Made by a program: the position numbers and the translations under genes. This document shows positions 15,121 to 22,403 of a stretch of 36,420 nt of DNA, one piece after another (positions within the stretch are counted from its first letter, which is position 1; each line of letters starts with the position of its first letter). The notes under the pieces were generated by a model that worked only from the letters and a program-made list of their open reading frames with translations, was not told the DNA's origin and did not search any database. The DNA comes from Acetanaerobacterium elongatum (GTDB lineage Bacteria > Bacillota > Clostridia > Oscillospirales > Ruminococcaceae). The DNA lies in contig NZ_FNID01000031.1 in the NCBI RefSeq assembly GCF_900103835.1, forward strand, positions 1 to 36,420, written 5' to 3'.

Positions 15121-16203
15121 CTAGTCAAACATCACCGGTCTTCCCGTTTTGGCGGATTCATAGATGGCCTCGAGAATCTGTGTAACCACAAACGCCTGCT
15201 CGGGAGTTACGGTAAGCGGCGTACCTTTAGTTATGGCATTATAAAACGTCTGCGCCTCAATATCCTGCGGCTCCTGAGTGCTGCCATCAAAAAAGGCAAC
15301 GCCCTGCTGGTTCAGGTCGGGGTGCTCCTCTACCAACGAGTTGTATTTTACATAGTTAAGTCTTAAACCGCTGTTCATATCGGCGCCTGCCTTGGTACCG
15401 CAGAGACTGGTCTGGGCCTCGCCGACATCCAGTGAGTTTAATGCCCAGCTGGATTCCAGATGAATGGTTGCACCGTTTTTCATGGTGATAAAGCCAAATG
15501 CGGAATCCTCTACCGTATACTCCTGCGGGTTCCAATCGCCCCACGCGTTGGCGGTTTGTGTTTGGCCACCCAGCTTTTTATAAACGCTACCCACCACCAT
15601 CTTGGGCTCGTAGTTATCCATCATCCAAAGCGTAAGGTCAAGCGCGTGGGTGCCGATATCAATCAGCGGCCCGCCGCCCTGTTCAAATTCATTCAGGAAC
15701 ACGCCCCAGGTGGGTACCGCCCTGCGGCGGATGGCGTGCGCCTTGGCGTAATAGATATTCCCCAGCTCGCCGTTCAAGCATGCCTGTTTTAGATAGGTGC
15801 TATCGTTACGGTAGCGGTTTTGATAGCCGATGGTAAGAAGCTTACCGGTCTCCTTTGCGGCGTTTAGCATCTCTTTCGCTTCAGCGGCGGTTTTAGCCAT
15901 AGGCTTTTCACACATCACATGCTTGCCTGCATGCAGGCTGTCTACCGTAATAAAGCTGTGCGAGCGGTTGGGCGTACACACATGCACGGCTGTGATGCTT
16001 TCATCATTTAACAACTCCCGATAGTCGGTATAAACTTTGGCATCCGGCGTGCCGAACTGCTGCTTTGCCAAAACGGCCTTTTCCTCAATAATATCGCAGA
16101 ATGCCGTCATTTCAACATTACCCAGCTTTTTAAGCGCGGGCATATGCTTGTTGTTTGCGATACCACCACAACCGATAATACCTACCTTTATCTTTTCATT
16201 CAT
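15121..16203 (-). CDS. Gfo/Idh/MocA family NAD(P)-dependent sugar dehydrogenase (A)
   Basis: A 360-residue oxidoreductase and the first gene of the operon. The cofactor motif is KVGIIGCGGIANNKHMPAL, the catalytic lysine lies in CEKPMAKTAAEA, and the substrate side shows GGGPLIDIGTHALDLTLWMM. AGGGAGGA stands ahead of the ATG. It is preceded by a strong promoter overlapped and followed by palindromic operators and faces a LacI regulator. Together with dehydrogenase B it could perform an oxidation and the later re-reduction around an isomerase step, a scheme known from 3-keto-glycoside and inositol pathways. The specific sugar is not evident. Confidence 0.88.
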   Translation of the reverse strand: MNEKIKVGIIGCGGIANNKHMPALKKLGNVEMTAFCDIIEEKAVLAKQQFGTPDAKVYTDYRELLNDESITAVHVCTPNRSHSFITVDSLHAGKHVMCEKPMAKTAAEAKEMLNAAKETGKLLTIGYQNRYRNDSTYLKQACLNGELGNIYYAKAHAIRRRAVPTWGVFLNEFEQGGGPLIDIGTHALDLTLWMMDNYEPKMVVGSVYKKLGGQTQTANAWGDWNPQEYTVEDSAFGFITMKNGATIHLESSWALNSLDVGEAQTSLCGTKAGADMNSGLRLNYVKYNSLVEEHPDLNQQGVAFFDGSTQEPQDIEAQTFYNAITKGTPLTVTPEQAFVVTQILEAIYESAKTGRPVMFD

Positions 16204-16230
16204 TAAAATATCCTCCCTGCATTGCGTATG

Positions 16231-16244
16231 TGAAATCGATTACA
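16231..16244. promoter_or_regulatory. cre-like/LacI-family operator (downstream of operon promoter)
   Basis: TGAAATCGATTACA fits the catabolite-responsive element pattern TGWAANCGNTNNCA and extends to GTGAAATCGATTACAC. It lies in the leader, about 30 bp before the dehydrogenase A start, a roadblock position. It could bind CcpA or the local LacI protein. Confidence 0.6.
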
Positions 16245-16261
16245 CGAGCTGTGAACAAATA

Positions 16262-16280
16262 ACCGATTACGAAAATCGGT
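16262..16280. promoter_or_regulatory. Palindromic operator at the operon transcription start
   Basis: ACCGATT, 5-nt spacer, AATCGGT is a perfect 7-bp inverted repeat starting 8 bp past the -10 box. Its half-sites differ from the two cre-like sites, so it may answer to another regulator. Confidence 0.55.
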
Positions 16281-16287
16281 TTACCTC

Positions 16288-16316
16288 ATATTAGCATAGC
16301 AAAGAATAAATATCAA
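16288..16316 (-). promoter_or_regulatory. Promoter of the dehydrogenase/isomerase operon
   Basis: On the minus strand TTGATA (16311-16316) and TAATAT (16288-16293) are 17 bp apart, about 85 bp before the first start codon. Confidence 0.7.
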
Positions 16317-16412
16317 GCTAAAACATCAAAAACCAAACCGACAGAATGCTTAATTTTTCCGACATTGTTTTGTAGATAAGCAATAGTTTTATAAAAACTA
16401 AAAAGATTTATG

Positions 16413-16441
16413 TTGATATTCACAGATAATCATGGTAAAAT
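16413..16441 (+). promoter_or_regulatory. Promoter of the LacI-family regulator gene
   Basis: TTGATA (16413-16418) and TAAAAT (16436-16441) are 17 bp apart, giving a leader of about 100 nt. Confidence 0.65.
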
Positions 16442-16452
16442 AGCTGCATAGC

Positions 16453-16466
16453 TGTAAACGTTTTCA
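16453..16466. promoter_or_regulatory. cre-like/LacI-family operator at the regulator promoter
   Basis: TGTAAACGTTTTCA matches the cre pattern at every fixed base and lies just past the predicted transcription start of the regulator gene. This fits autoregulation or carbon catabolite repression. Confidence 0.65.
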
Positions 16467-16548
16467 ATTATAGGGTTTGGAGAAGAAGACAGGTAAAACG
16501 TCCAACTTAAACTACAGGTAAACTGCACCGGAAAGGGATGGTCATAAC

Positions 16549-17541
16549 ATGGCTACCTTAAAGGATGTTGCAAAGCTGGCGGGGGTTTCGGTTGCAACGG
16601 CATCCCGCGTGCTGAACAAGAATAAGAATGTTTCTCCCGAAAACTACGACGCAATCATGAGCGCAATGAAAACCCTCAACTACACCCCAAATTATCTGGG
16701 GCGCAGCCTGCGTATGAGCAGCAGCAAAAAGATTCTTGTTCTGCTGCCCTCACTTGCCAACCAGTTCTATTCACACATTGTTTTGGGGATAGAGGATGTT
16801 GCGGGTGCACACAGCTACAGTGTAATGGTAGCCTCTACGCATGGCGATGCACAGATGGAGGAAAACTACTTCAAGCTGTTGTTTACCAAACTGGTGGACG
16901 GCATTATCCTGTTTTCAACCATGCTGAGCGAGGTTCGTCTGAATGAGATTGCCGCCTCATACCCCATTGTGCAATGCTGTGAGTATAAAAACGGTGTAAA
17001 TGCCTCGCGCGTTATCATTAATAACGAGCAGGCCGCCTATGAAGCGGTTTGCCATATCCTTGACTGTGGGCATACCCGTATTGGGCTGATTGCCTCGGGT
17101 AATGAACATTTTACCTCTATTGACCGTATTAATGGTTATAAACGGGCTCTTACTGAACATAATATACCGGTAAACAAGGATTATATCGTTCACGCTTATT
17201 ATAACTCCCATAAGGCCATGGAGTGCTGTGAAACCCTGATGAACCTGCCAACTCCGCCCACCGCGATTTTCTGCATCTCAGACAGTATGGCGGTAGGCGC
17301 CATGCGCAAGCTGTATGAAATGGGGCTTCGCGTATGCGAGGATGTGGCTGTGGTTGGGTTTGACAACACCAGTGTCACCGAGTTTTATTCCCCTTCCATT
17401 ACCACCATTGCCCAGCCGCGGTATGAGATGGGCACCACCGCCATGGAAATGATGCTGCGGAAGCTGGAGGATGTAAACTCCCCCACCGAGTTTGTCACCA
17501 TGCCGCATCAGCTCATCATACGGCAGTCTACGGTTAAATAA
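16549..17541 (+). CDS. LacI family transcriptional regulator
   Basis: A 330-residue repressor. The helix-turn-helix is TLKDVAKLAGVSVATASRVL (residues 3-22), followed by the hinge helix region PNYLGRSLRMSSSK. The rest is a periplasmic-binding-protein-like sugar sensor: ILVLLPSLANQFYSHIVLGI, DGIILFSTML, RIGLIASG, PPTAIFCISDSMAVGAM and VAVVGFDNT. It is divergent from the two-dehydrogenase/two-isomerase operon and is its likely regulator, with cre-like operators in both leaders. The inducer would be the sugar or a keto intermediate. AAAGGGA lies about 13 nt ahead of the ATG. Confidence 0.93.
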   Translation: MATLKDVAKLAGVSVATASRVLNKNKNVSPENYDAIMSAMKTLNYTPNYLGRSLRMSSSKKILVLLPSLANQFYSHIVLGIEDVAGAHSYSVMVASTHGDAQMEENYFKLLFTKLVDGIILFSTMLSEVRLNEIAASYPIVQCCEYKNGVNASRVIINNEQAAYEAVCHILDCGHTRIGLIASGNEHFTSIDRINGYKRALTEHNIPVNKDYIVHAYYNSHKAMECCETLMNLPTPPTAIFCISDSMAVGAMRKLYEMGLRVCEDVAVVGFDNTSVTEFYSPSITTIAQPRYEMGTTAMEMMLRKLEDVNSPTEFVTMPHQLIIRQSTVK

Positions 17542-17582
17542 TCTTGATAACACAACTTTTTTGAATAAATGCTTCCTGTATT

Positions 17583-17621
17583 GCAGAATAGCCATCCGTT
17601 GTAAACGGATGGCTATTCTGC
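17583..17621. terminator. Perfect 18-bp hairpin after the LacI gene
   Basis: GCAGAATAGCCATCCGTT, loop GTA, and its exact complement. It sits between convergent genes ending at 17541 and 17637. There is no long T run on either side, so termination is likely by position and stability only. Confidence 0.6.
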
Positions 17622-17636
17622 GTTTGGGAGGTATGT

Positions 17637-18203
17637 TTACCTAATTTGGAACTGTCGGATAATGCCGTCGGCCATTTCATCGGCCATTCTCATTGCCTGG
17701 CTGCGTATGGCATCGAACTGTGCAACCCCGGCAGCGTACTGGCCTGTGAGTATTTGAACCGCCTCGTCCTCCGTCATTTTAAGGTGTTCGTACAGCAGTG
17801 TCTGCCATTCCCTGCGCGTCCAGTTGGGGTTAATCCGGCTCAGAAAATCGGCAAGCTCATCGGCGTTTGCATACCATCTTCTGCGCTGTTCCTGCACGGC
17901 TGCCGCGTTCTGCGCTTTCGCAGCATTTACCAGCTGACCGGCTATCATCAGATGGTCGGTTAACAGGGTTCTGAATCGTTCGGCATTCTGTTCGCCGTAA
18001 AACGGCCTAAGTACATTAGCAAAATCCACAGGGTTGCGCAGTAAACGGTTTGTAACAAACTGCAGGTCTTCAAGATTAAATGCGGTACTTTCAATAAATG
18101 ACCGTGTCCAAATCACATGATCCATCCACAGGGTATGCAGGGTATTCATCAGCTGCAATTGTCTGGCCGTTATGCCGTTTGCCATTGGTGTATTTGACTG
18201 CAT
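17637..18203 (-). CDS. Conserved all-helical protein, function unknown
   Basis: A soluble 188-residue protein, almost entirely helical. The pattern LHTLWMDHVIWTRSFIESTA, then VTNRLLRNPVDFANVLRPFYG, LLTDHLMIAGQLVNAAK, WYANADELADFLSRINPNW and LLYEHLKMTEDEAVQIL is one I associate with a family common in spore-forming Clostridia and Bacilli, sometimes misnamed acetylglutamate kinase. It has no kinase motif. His23, His29, His84 and His140 recur at helix positions together with Glu/Asp, which would suit a four-helix metal-binding bundle; this is inference. The ATG at 18203 has only a weak, distant AAGGGA; the ATG at 18185 is possible. No operon partner. Confidence 0.68.
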   Translation of the reverse strand: MQSNTPMANGITARQLQLMNTLHTLWMDHVIWTRSFIESTAFNLEDLQFVTNRLLRNPVDFANVLRPFYGEQNAERFRTLLTDHLMIAGQLVNAAKAQNAAAVQEQRRRWYANADELADFLSRINPNWTRREWQTLLYEHLKMTEDEAVQILTGQYAAGVAQFDAIRSQAMRMADEMADGIIRQFQIR

Positions 18204-18319
18204 ATTCTAAAATCATTCCCTTCTCTGCCAAGTTCTGTCTGTGTTCATCAAGGCTTAATACAGTGTATGTTGTGATGGTTGGTTTTGTAATATTAGGGAG
18301 ATAACCGACTAAACTTTTA

Positions 18320-18348
18320 TTGCCTGCAAAGTGAAGGAATGATATAAT
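18320..18348 (+). promoter_or_regulatory. Promoter of the DUF1015 gene
   Basis: TTGCCT (18320-18325) and a consensus TATAAT (18343-18348) with 17-bp spacing, about 43 bp before the ATG. Confidence 0.65.
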
Positions 18349-18390
18349 TAATTGAATCAAGAAACCCCCATGGAAAGGACACGAACCTAC

Positions 18391-19659
18391 ATGAGTAATT
18401 TTGCTGCATTCTCTCCTGCCGATATTCTGGTGCCCGCTGTAAAGGAGCCTGAAAAGTGGAGCGTGGTGGCCTGCGATCAATATACCTCCCAGCCCGAATA
18501 CTGGCGTGAGACCGCTGACATTGTTGGAGATGCGCCGTCTGCGCTGAATCTGGTGTTCCCCGAAATCTACCTCAAGGATGCAGATTTTGACGCGCGCATA
18601 AACCGTATTAACGAGCACATGAACCGTTACATGAGCGACGGCATCTTTCGCGGCTACTCCGAAAGCTATTTTTATATAGAACGCACTATGGCAAACGGTA
18701 AGGTTCGCCGCGGGCTGATTGGCAAGATTGACCTCACCCAGTATGACTACAATAAGGGTTCGGAAAGTCTTATCCGCGCTACCGAGGGTACGGTGCTTGA
18801 GCGTATTCCGCCCCGTGTTAAGATTAGAGAAAATGCACTGCTCGAACTCCCGCATGTGATGCTGCTCATTGACGACAGGGCTGACAAAGTAATGAGCCAT
18901 GCCGCCGAAAGGAAGGATAAATACGAGCTGGCTTACGACTTCTGCCTGATGCAGAACGGGGGCCGGGTAAGGGGCTGGAAACTGGACGAGTATGCCGAAG
19001 CATTTGTTGATGCCGACCTAAAGGATTTAGCAGACCCTGGAGCATTCGAAAAGAAATATGGTGTAACGGGCAAAAAGGTTCTGCAGTTTGCGGTTGGTGA
19101 CGGAAACCATTCGCTGGCTACCGCCAAGGAATGCTATAACCGACTTACTGCCCACCTCACCCCAGAGGAAGCACTCAACCACCCCGCACGTTATGCTTTG
19201 GTGGAGCTTGTGAACCTGCACGACCCCGCGCTGGAATTCGAGGCGATTCATCGCGTGGTGTTTGGTGTTAACCCCGAGCACCTGCTGAATGAACTCTTCA
19301 AGCGTTACGAGTGTGTTTATGCCGCCGCCGAAGGGCAGCGCTTTGACTATGTAACCAAGGACAAGTGCGGCACCATTACCGTTAAGAACCCTGCCAGCGC
19401 TCTTGCGGTGGGTACGCTGCAGCTGTTTTTAGATGATTATCTTGCACGCTTCGGCGGCAGGATTGACTATATCCACGGCAAGGATGTTACGGAATCGCTT
19501 GCGCGGGAGGATGGAAATATCGGCTTTATACTGCCTGCGATGGAGAAGCCCGACCTGTTTAGAACCGTAATACTGGACGGCGCTCTGCCGCGGAAGACCT
19601 TCTCGATGGGCGAAGCGTGCGAAAAGCGGTTTTACTTAGAGGCCAGAAGGATACGGTAA
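18391..19659 (+). CDS. DUF1015 family protein
   Basis: A 422-residue cytosolic protein of the DUF1015 family. Recognisable blocks are SPADILVPAVKEPEKWSVVA near the start, the internal QFAVGDGNHSLATAKECYNR (about residues 230-250), ARYALVELVNLHDPALEFEAIHRVV, and GNIGFILPAMEKPDLF near the end. The family is widespread in Firmicutes and Archaea with no agreed biochemical role; the conserved GDGNH and HR motifs suggest an enzyme. The ATG at 18391 is chosen because AAGGA lies 11 nt upstream; in-frame starts at 18352 (TTG) and 18370 come before that site. The next gene follows within about 40 bp. Confidence 0.82.
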   Translation: MSNFAAFSPADILVPAVKEPEKWSVVACDQYTSQPEYWRETADIVGDAPSALNLVFPEIYLKDADFDARINRINEHMNRYMSDGIFRGYSESYFYIERTMANGKVRRGLIGKIDLTQYDYNKGSESLIRATEGTVLERIPPRVKIRENALLELPHVMLLIDDRADKVMSHAAERKDKYELAYDFCLMQNGGRVRGWKLDEYAEAFVDADLKDLADPGAFEKKYGVTGKKVLQFAVGDGNHSLATAKECYNRLTAHLTPEEALNHPARYALVELVNLHDPALEFEAIHRVVFGVNPEHLLNELFKRYECVYAAAEGQRFDYVTKDKCGTITVKNPASALAVGTLQLFLDDYLARFGGRIDYIHGKDVTESLAREDGNIGFILPAMEKPDLFRTVILDGALPRKTFSMGEACEKRFYLEARRIR

Positions 19660-19699
19660 GCTACAATTTTAACGAAATCAGATTTAGAAAACGTGTTTA

Positions 19700-20407
19700 A
19701 TTAAAATCGGTATTATCGGAGATTATAACGGCTGCCCCTCGCACCTGGCAACCAACGAAGCCATCAGTCACTGTGCCCGCAGCTTATCCATTCAGGCTGA
19801 TGCTGTTTGGGTTTTCACAGAAGGCTTGGAGCAAAACACCTCAGCCAAGCTGAGCGGTTTTGATGCCTTATGGTGCGCACCGGGAAGCCCTTATAAAAGC
19901 ATGAATGGCGCCGTTGCGGGAATTCAATTCGCCCGTGAGCATGACTACCCTTTCATCGGAACCTGTGGCGGTTTTCAGCACGCGGTAGTTGAGTATGCGC
20001 GGAATGTGCTGAAGATAGAAGAACTTAAGCATGCTGATTTTGACATCTACGCGCCGAACAGCGTTATTACACCGTTAACCTGTTCGCTGATGGGCTTAAC
20101 CGGAGATGTCCACATTTTGAGCGGCACACAAGTTTCTGCAATATATAGTGATGTAATAGCCGAGGAGAAATACACCTGCAATTTCGGTGTCAGCGCGGAT
20201 ATAAAAGAAAGACTGGATCGGTCAGGCTTGAAAGTAGTTGGCACCGACGATAACGGTGAAACTCGAATTGTTGAACTGGGCGGTAAGACCTTTTATATAG
20301 CAACACTGTTACAGCCGCAGCTCAGTTCTACCCCCGAACACCCCCACCCGCTTATACTGGCATACCTGCGGGCTGCCTTGGCTTTTCATAACGGCAGGCA
20401 GAATTGA
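19700..20407 (+). CDS. CTP-synthase-like class I glutamine amidotransferase, start codon unclear
   Basis: A protein of about 235 residues matching the stand-alone relatives of the CTP synthase amidotransferase domain. The nucleophile lies in FIGTCGGFQHAVVEY (Cys), and the end TLLQPQLSSTPEHPHPLIL carries the expected His region. The coding frame is clear from 19700 (reading xKIGIIGDYNGCPSHLATNE, the usual N-terminus) but no ATG, GTG or TTG precedes it; the frame opens only at 19688. An ATT at 19700 stands where the start should be. The first in-frame TTG, at 19826, would remove the whole first strand. No good ribosome site is seen. It is either started at ATT, coupled to the DUF1015 gene, or inactivated by a start-codon change. 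Confidence 0.72.
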   Translation: MKIGIIGDYNGCPSHLATNEAISHCARSLSIQADAVWVFTEGLEQNTSAKLSGFDALWCAPGSPYKSMNGAVAGIQFAREHDYPFIGTCGGFQHAVVEYARNVLKIEELKHADFDIYAPNSVITPLTCSLMGLTGDVHILSGTQVSAIYSDVIAEEKYTCNFGVSADIKERLDRSGLKVVGTDDNGETRIVELGGKTFYIATLLQPQLSSTPEHPHPLILAYLRAALAFHNGRQN

Positions 20408-20473
20408 GAAATCGTCAACCAGGGCTTTATATTTCCCCCGAGTACAATCCGTAAGAGAGGATGGATATCAGGT

Positions 20474-20935
20474 ATGGCGGAATGCAAAGAATGCTACAGC
20501 GCACACAGCCGTATTACGCCGCTTTTGGAGCCGAGAAACTGTTTGGAGAACCACACCCAGTATATCTGCGGCACCTGCGGCCGGTGCATCTGCATAGACC
20601 GCGACGAAAAGCGAGGGGTGCAGCGGTGGAACTTTCCCTTTAAAACCTTAGAGACTGCAAAGCTCTACCTGCGCACCGCCGATGCCTCCATGAAAAAACC
20701 CTGCGGTATTTATGAGATTACCGATAAGAACGGCAGAAGGTCGTATAAAATATTCAGTGACTGTGAAGCTTTAACGGCATATCTAGCCAAAAACCGTGAT
20801 AAGCGCTGCGAAACCAAGGCTCCATTATATCAGCGGGAAACCTACGAGGAGATGCCGGATACACAGATTAGAAGGCTCACTCAGCAGGAGGTTGAGCAAT
20901 ATCTGTTGGAACAGCAGAAGAATAACGGGTATTAA
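20474..20935 (+). CDS. Cysteine-rich zinc-ribbon-like protein, unknown function
   Basis: A 153-residue protein. An N-terminal CKEC (residues 4-7) and a later CGTCGRCIC block (about 32-40) with further cysteines could bind zinc. The middle (CGIYEITDKNGRRSYKIFSD, about 77-96) looks like a small beta domain. The C-terminus RRLTQQEVEQYLLEQQ is a charged helix. I do not recognise a named family. GAGAGG stands ahead of the ATG at 20474, and the gene begins 66 bp after the amidotransferase on the same strand. Basic and compact, so nucleic-acid binding is possible but not shown. Confidence 0.62.
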   Translation: MAECKECYSAHSRITPLLEPRNCLENHTQYICGTCGRCICIDRDEKRGVQRWNFPFKTLETAKLYLRTADASMKKPCGIYEITDKNGRRSYKIFSDCEALTAYLAKNRDKRCETKAPLYQRETYEEMPDTQIRRLTQQEVEQYLLEQQKNNGY

Positions 20936-21009
20936 AAAGCAGCCGGTATATATCTTAAAAGAAGAATACCTCATGATTTTGGATTTAAAAAGAGCTTGAT
21001 ACGCAAAGC

Positions 21010-21040
21010 GGCGCCCCGAAAGAATATCTTTCGGGGCGCC
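21010..21040. terminator. Bidirectional terminator-like hairpin
   Basis: A perfect 14-bp stem (GGCGCCCCGAAAGA / TCTTTCGGGGCGCC) with loop ATA, between convergent genes. The plus strand continues into AT-rich DNA and a T5 run near 21057. No T run follows directly. Confidence 0.65.
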
Positions 21041-21060
21041 GTATATTATATATGTTCTTT

Positions 21061-21594
21061 TTACAGGCTCATACCAAGCTCTATTGCAGCAAGGTTACTC
21101 TCAATCAGTTGTGCCTTCTTAGGCGGAACACACTTGGCAAGCGACTTCTTAACAGCGTCCATAGAAGCAAACCGGGTTTCCTTGAGCAGCTTGCCGAGGA
21201 TAATCATATTGGCTAGGCCGTGAAAACCCTTTTCGTCGGCAAGTGCGGTTGCCTCAATGTAGTAAACGGTAATATCGGTGCGATTGCACTTCTGGCTGAT
21301 AAGGGTACTGTCTACTACCACAACACCGCCCGCTTCCACACTGTCGATAAACTTATCGTAGGAAGGGGTGTTCATTACGCCGAGGACGTTGGGATTTACC
21401 ACCAGCGGTGAACCGATTGGCTCATCCGAGATGCAGATGCTGCAGTTGGCGGTACCGCCGCGCATTTCCGGGCCGTAGGAGGGCAGCCACGAGATCTCTT
21501 TCTCGTCAATCAGCCCGGCATAGGCCATAACCTTGCCTGCGAACAGGATGCCCTGACCGCCGAATCCCGCGAGGATGGTGTTTAATGTCTTCAT
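21061..21594 (-). CDS. 2-oxoacid:ferredoxin oxidoreductase, gamma subunit
   Basis: A 177-residue subunit of a CoA-acylating, thiamine-dependent 2-oxoacid:ferredoxin oxidoreductase. GFGGQGILFAGKVMAYAG at the start and SYGPEMRGGTANCSICISD are the family signature of the gamma (POR_N-associated) chain that contacts CoA and the beta subunit. Last gene of the delta-alpha-beta-gamma operon, beginning 1 bp after the beta stop, so translation is coupled. The complex oxidatively decarboxylates a 2-oxoacid to acyl-CoA and reduces ferredoxin in the cytosol, or runs in reverse. Confidence 0.9.
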   Translation of the reverse strand: MKTLNTILAGFGGQGILFAGKVMAYAGLIDEKEISWLPSYGPEMRGGTANCSICISDEPIGSPLVVNPNVLGVMNTPSYDKFIDSVEAGGVVVVDSTLISQKCNRTDITVYYIEATALADEKGFHGLANMIILGKLLKETRFASMDAVKKSLAKCVPPKKAQLIESNLAAIELGMSL

Positions 21595-21595
21595 A

Positions 21596-22348
21596 CTACA
21601 GTGTCCCCTCCTCTGTCTTATCCTTATAAACGCCCAGAGGATAGTAGGGTATCATGTTGCCTCTCAGCCATTCAAAAGCGTCGGAAGGCGATAAGCCCCA
21701 GTTGGTGGGGCAGGTGGAGAGTACCTCGATAATCGAGAAGCCCTTCTCATTGATCTGTGCTTCAAAGGCCTTTTTAATGGCCTTTTTGGCATTGCGCACA
21801 TTGGGTACATTATCTACCGAAACACGCTCTGCATAGGCGACACCGTCGAGGGTAGAGAGCATCTCGCAGATGCGCACGGGGTGGCCCGCTGTGGCAACGT
21901 CACGGCCATAGGGGGTGGTTTGTGTAACCTGGTTCGGCAGTGTGGTGGGAGCCATCTGGCCGCCCGTCATGCCGTAAATTGCGTTGTTTACAAAGATGAT
22001 GGTGATATTCTCGCCTCTGGTGGCGGAGTGAACGGTTTCGGCGGTGCCGATGGCGGCGAGGTCGCCGTCGCCCTGATAGGTGAATACCACGTTTTCGGGA
22101 ATGGCTCTTTTTAAGCCGGTGGCAACCGCCGGTGCTCTGCCGTGCGGGGCCTCCACCATATCGCAGTTGAAATAATCATATGCCATAACGGCGCAGCCAA
22201 CGGGCGCTACGCCAACGGTTTTGCCCTCGATACCCAGCTCGTCGATTACCTCGGCCACCAGACGGTGAATGATGCCATGCGTACAGCCGGGACAGTAGTG
22301 AAACGGCCGGTCGGCAAGTGCGTGCGGCTTTTGAAATACGATAGCCAT
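21596..22348 (-). CDS. 2-oxoacid:ferredoxin oxidoreductase, beta (TPP-binding) subunit
   Basis: A 250-residue thiamine pyrophosphate subunit. HYCPGCTHGIIHRLVAEVI carries the CxxC that together with a further Cys binds the proximal [4Fe-4S] cluster. The TPP/Mg signature is GDGDLAAIGTAETVHSATRGENITIIFVNN, and PHGRAPAVATG lies in the cofactor site. Length and sequence match the short VOR/KOR-type beta chain. GAAAGGA lies about 8 nt before the ATG, preceded by a small stem-loop (CTTTCA/TGAAAG, 22370-22386) in the gap after alpha. Confidence 0.92.
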   Translation of the reverse strand: MAIVFQKPHALADRPFHYCPGCTHGIIHRLVAEVIDELGIEGKTVGVAPVGCAVMAYDYFNCDMVEAPHGRAPAVATGLKRAIPENVVFTYQGDGDLAAIGTAETVHSATRGENITIIFVNNAIYGMTGGQMAPTTLPNQVTQTTPYGRDVATAGHPVRICEMLSTLDGVAYAERVSVDNVPNVRNAKKAIKKAFEAQINEKGFSIIEVLSTCPTNWGLSPSDAFEWLRGNMIPYYPLGVYKDKTEEGTL

Positions 22349-22403
22349 TTATATCATTCCTTTCATAATCTGCTTTCAGCGCTTGAAAGATTTGCCCTTC
22401 AAG

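Larger units (their letters stand above)
16204..16548. promoter_or_regulatory. Divergent control region between sugar operon and lacI-type gene
   Basis: This 345-bp region holds two back-to-back sigma-A promoters and three palindromes, listed separately. Between the promoters (about 16317-16412) the DNA is AT-rich with no further recognisable element. Confidence 0.7.

Noticed and set aside
16262-16280. Palindrome as a rho-independent terminator
   Set aside because: No T run follows on either strand and it sits at a transcription start, so an operator is more likely.
18091-18900. Open frame on the minus strand across the helical protein start and the DUF1015 gene
   Set aside because: It spans a promoter region and runs antisense to conserved DUF1015 sequence.
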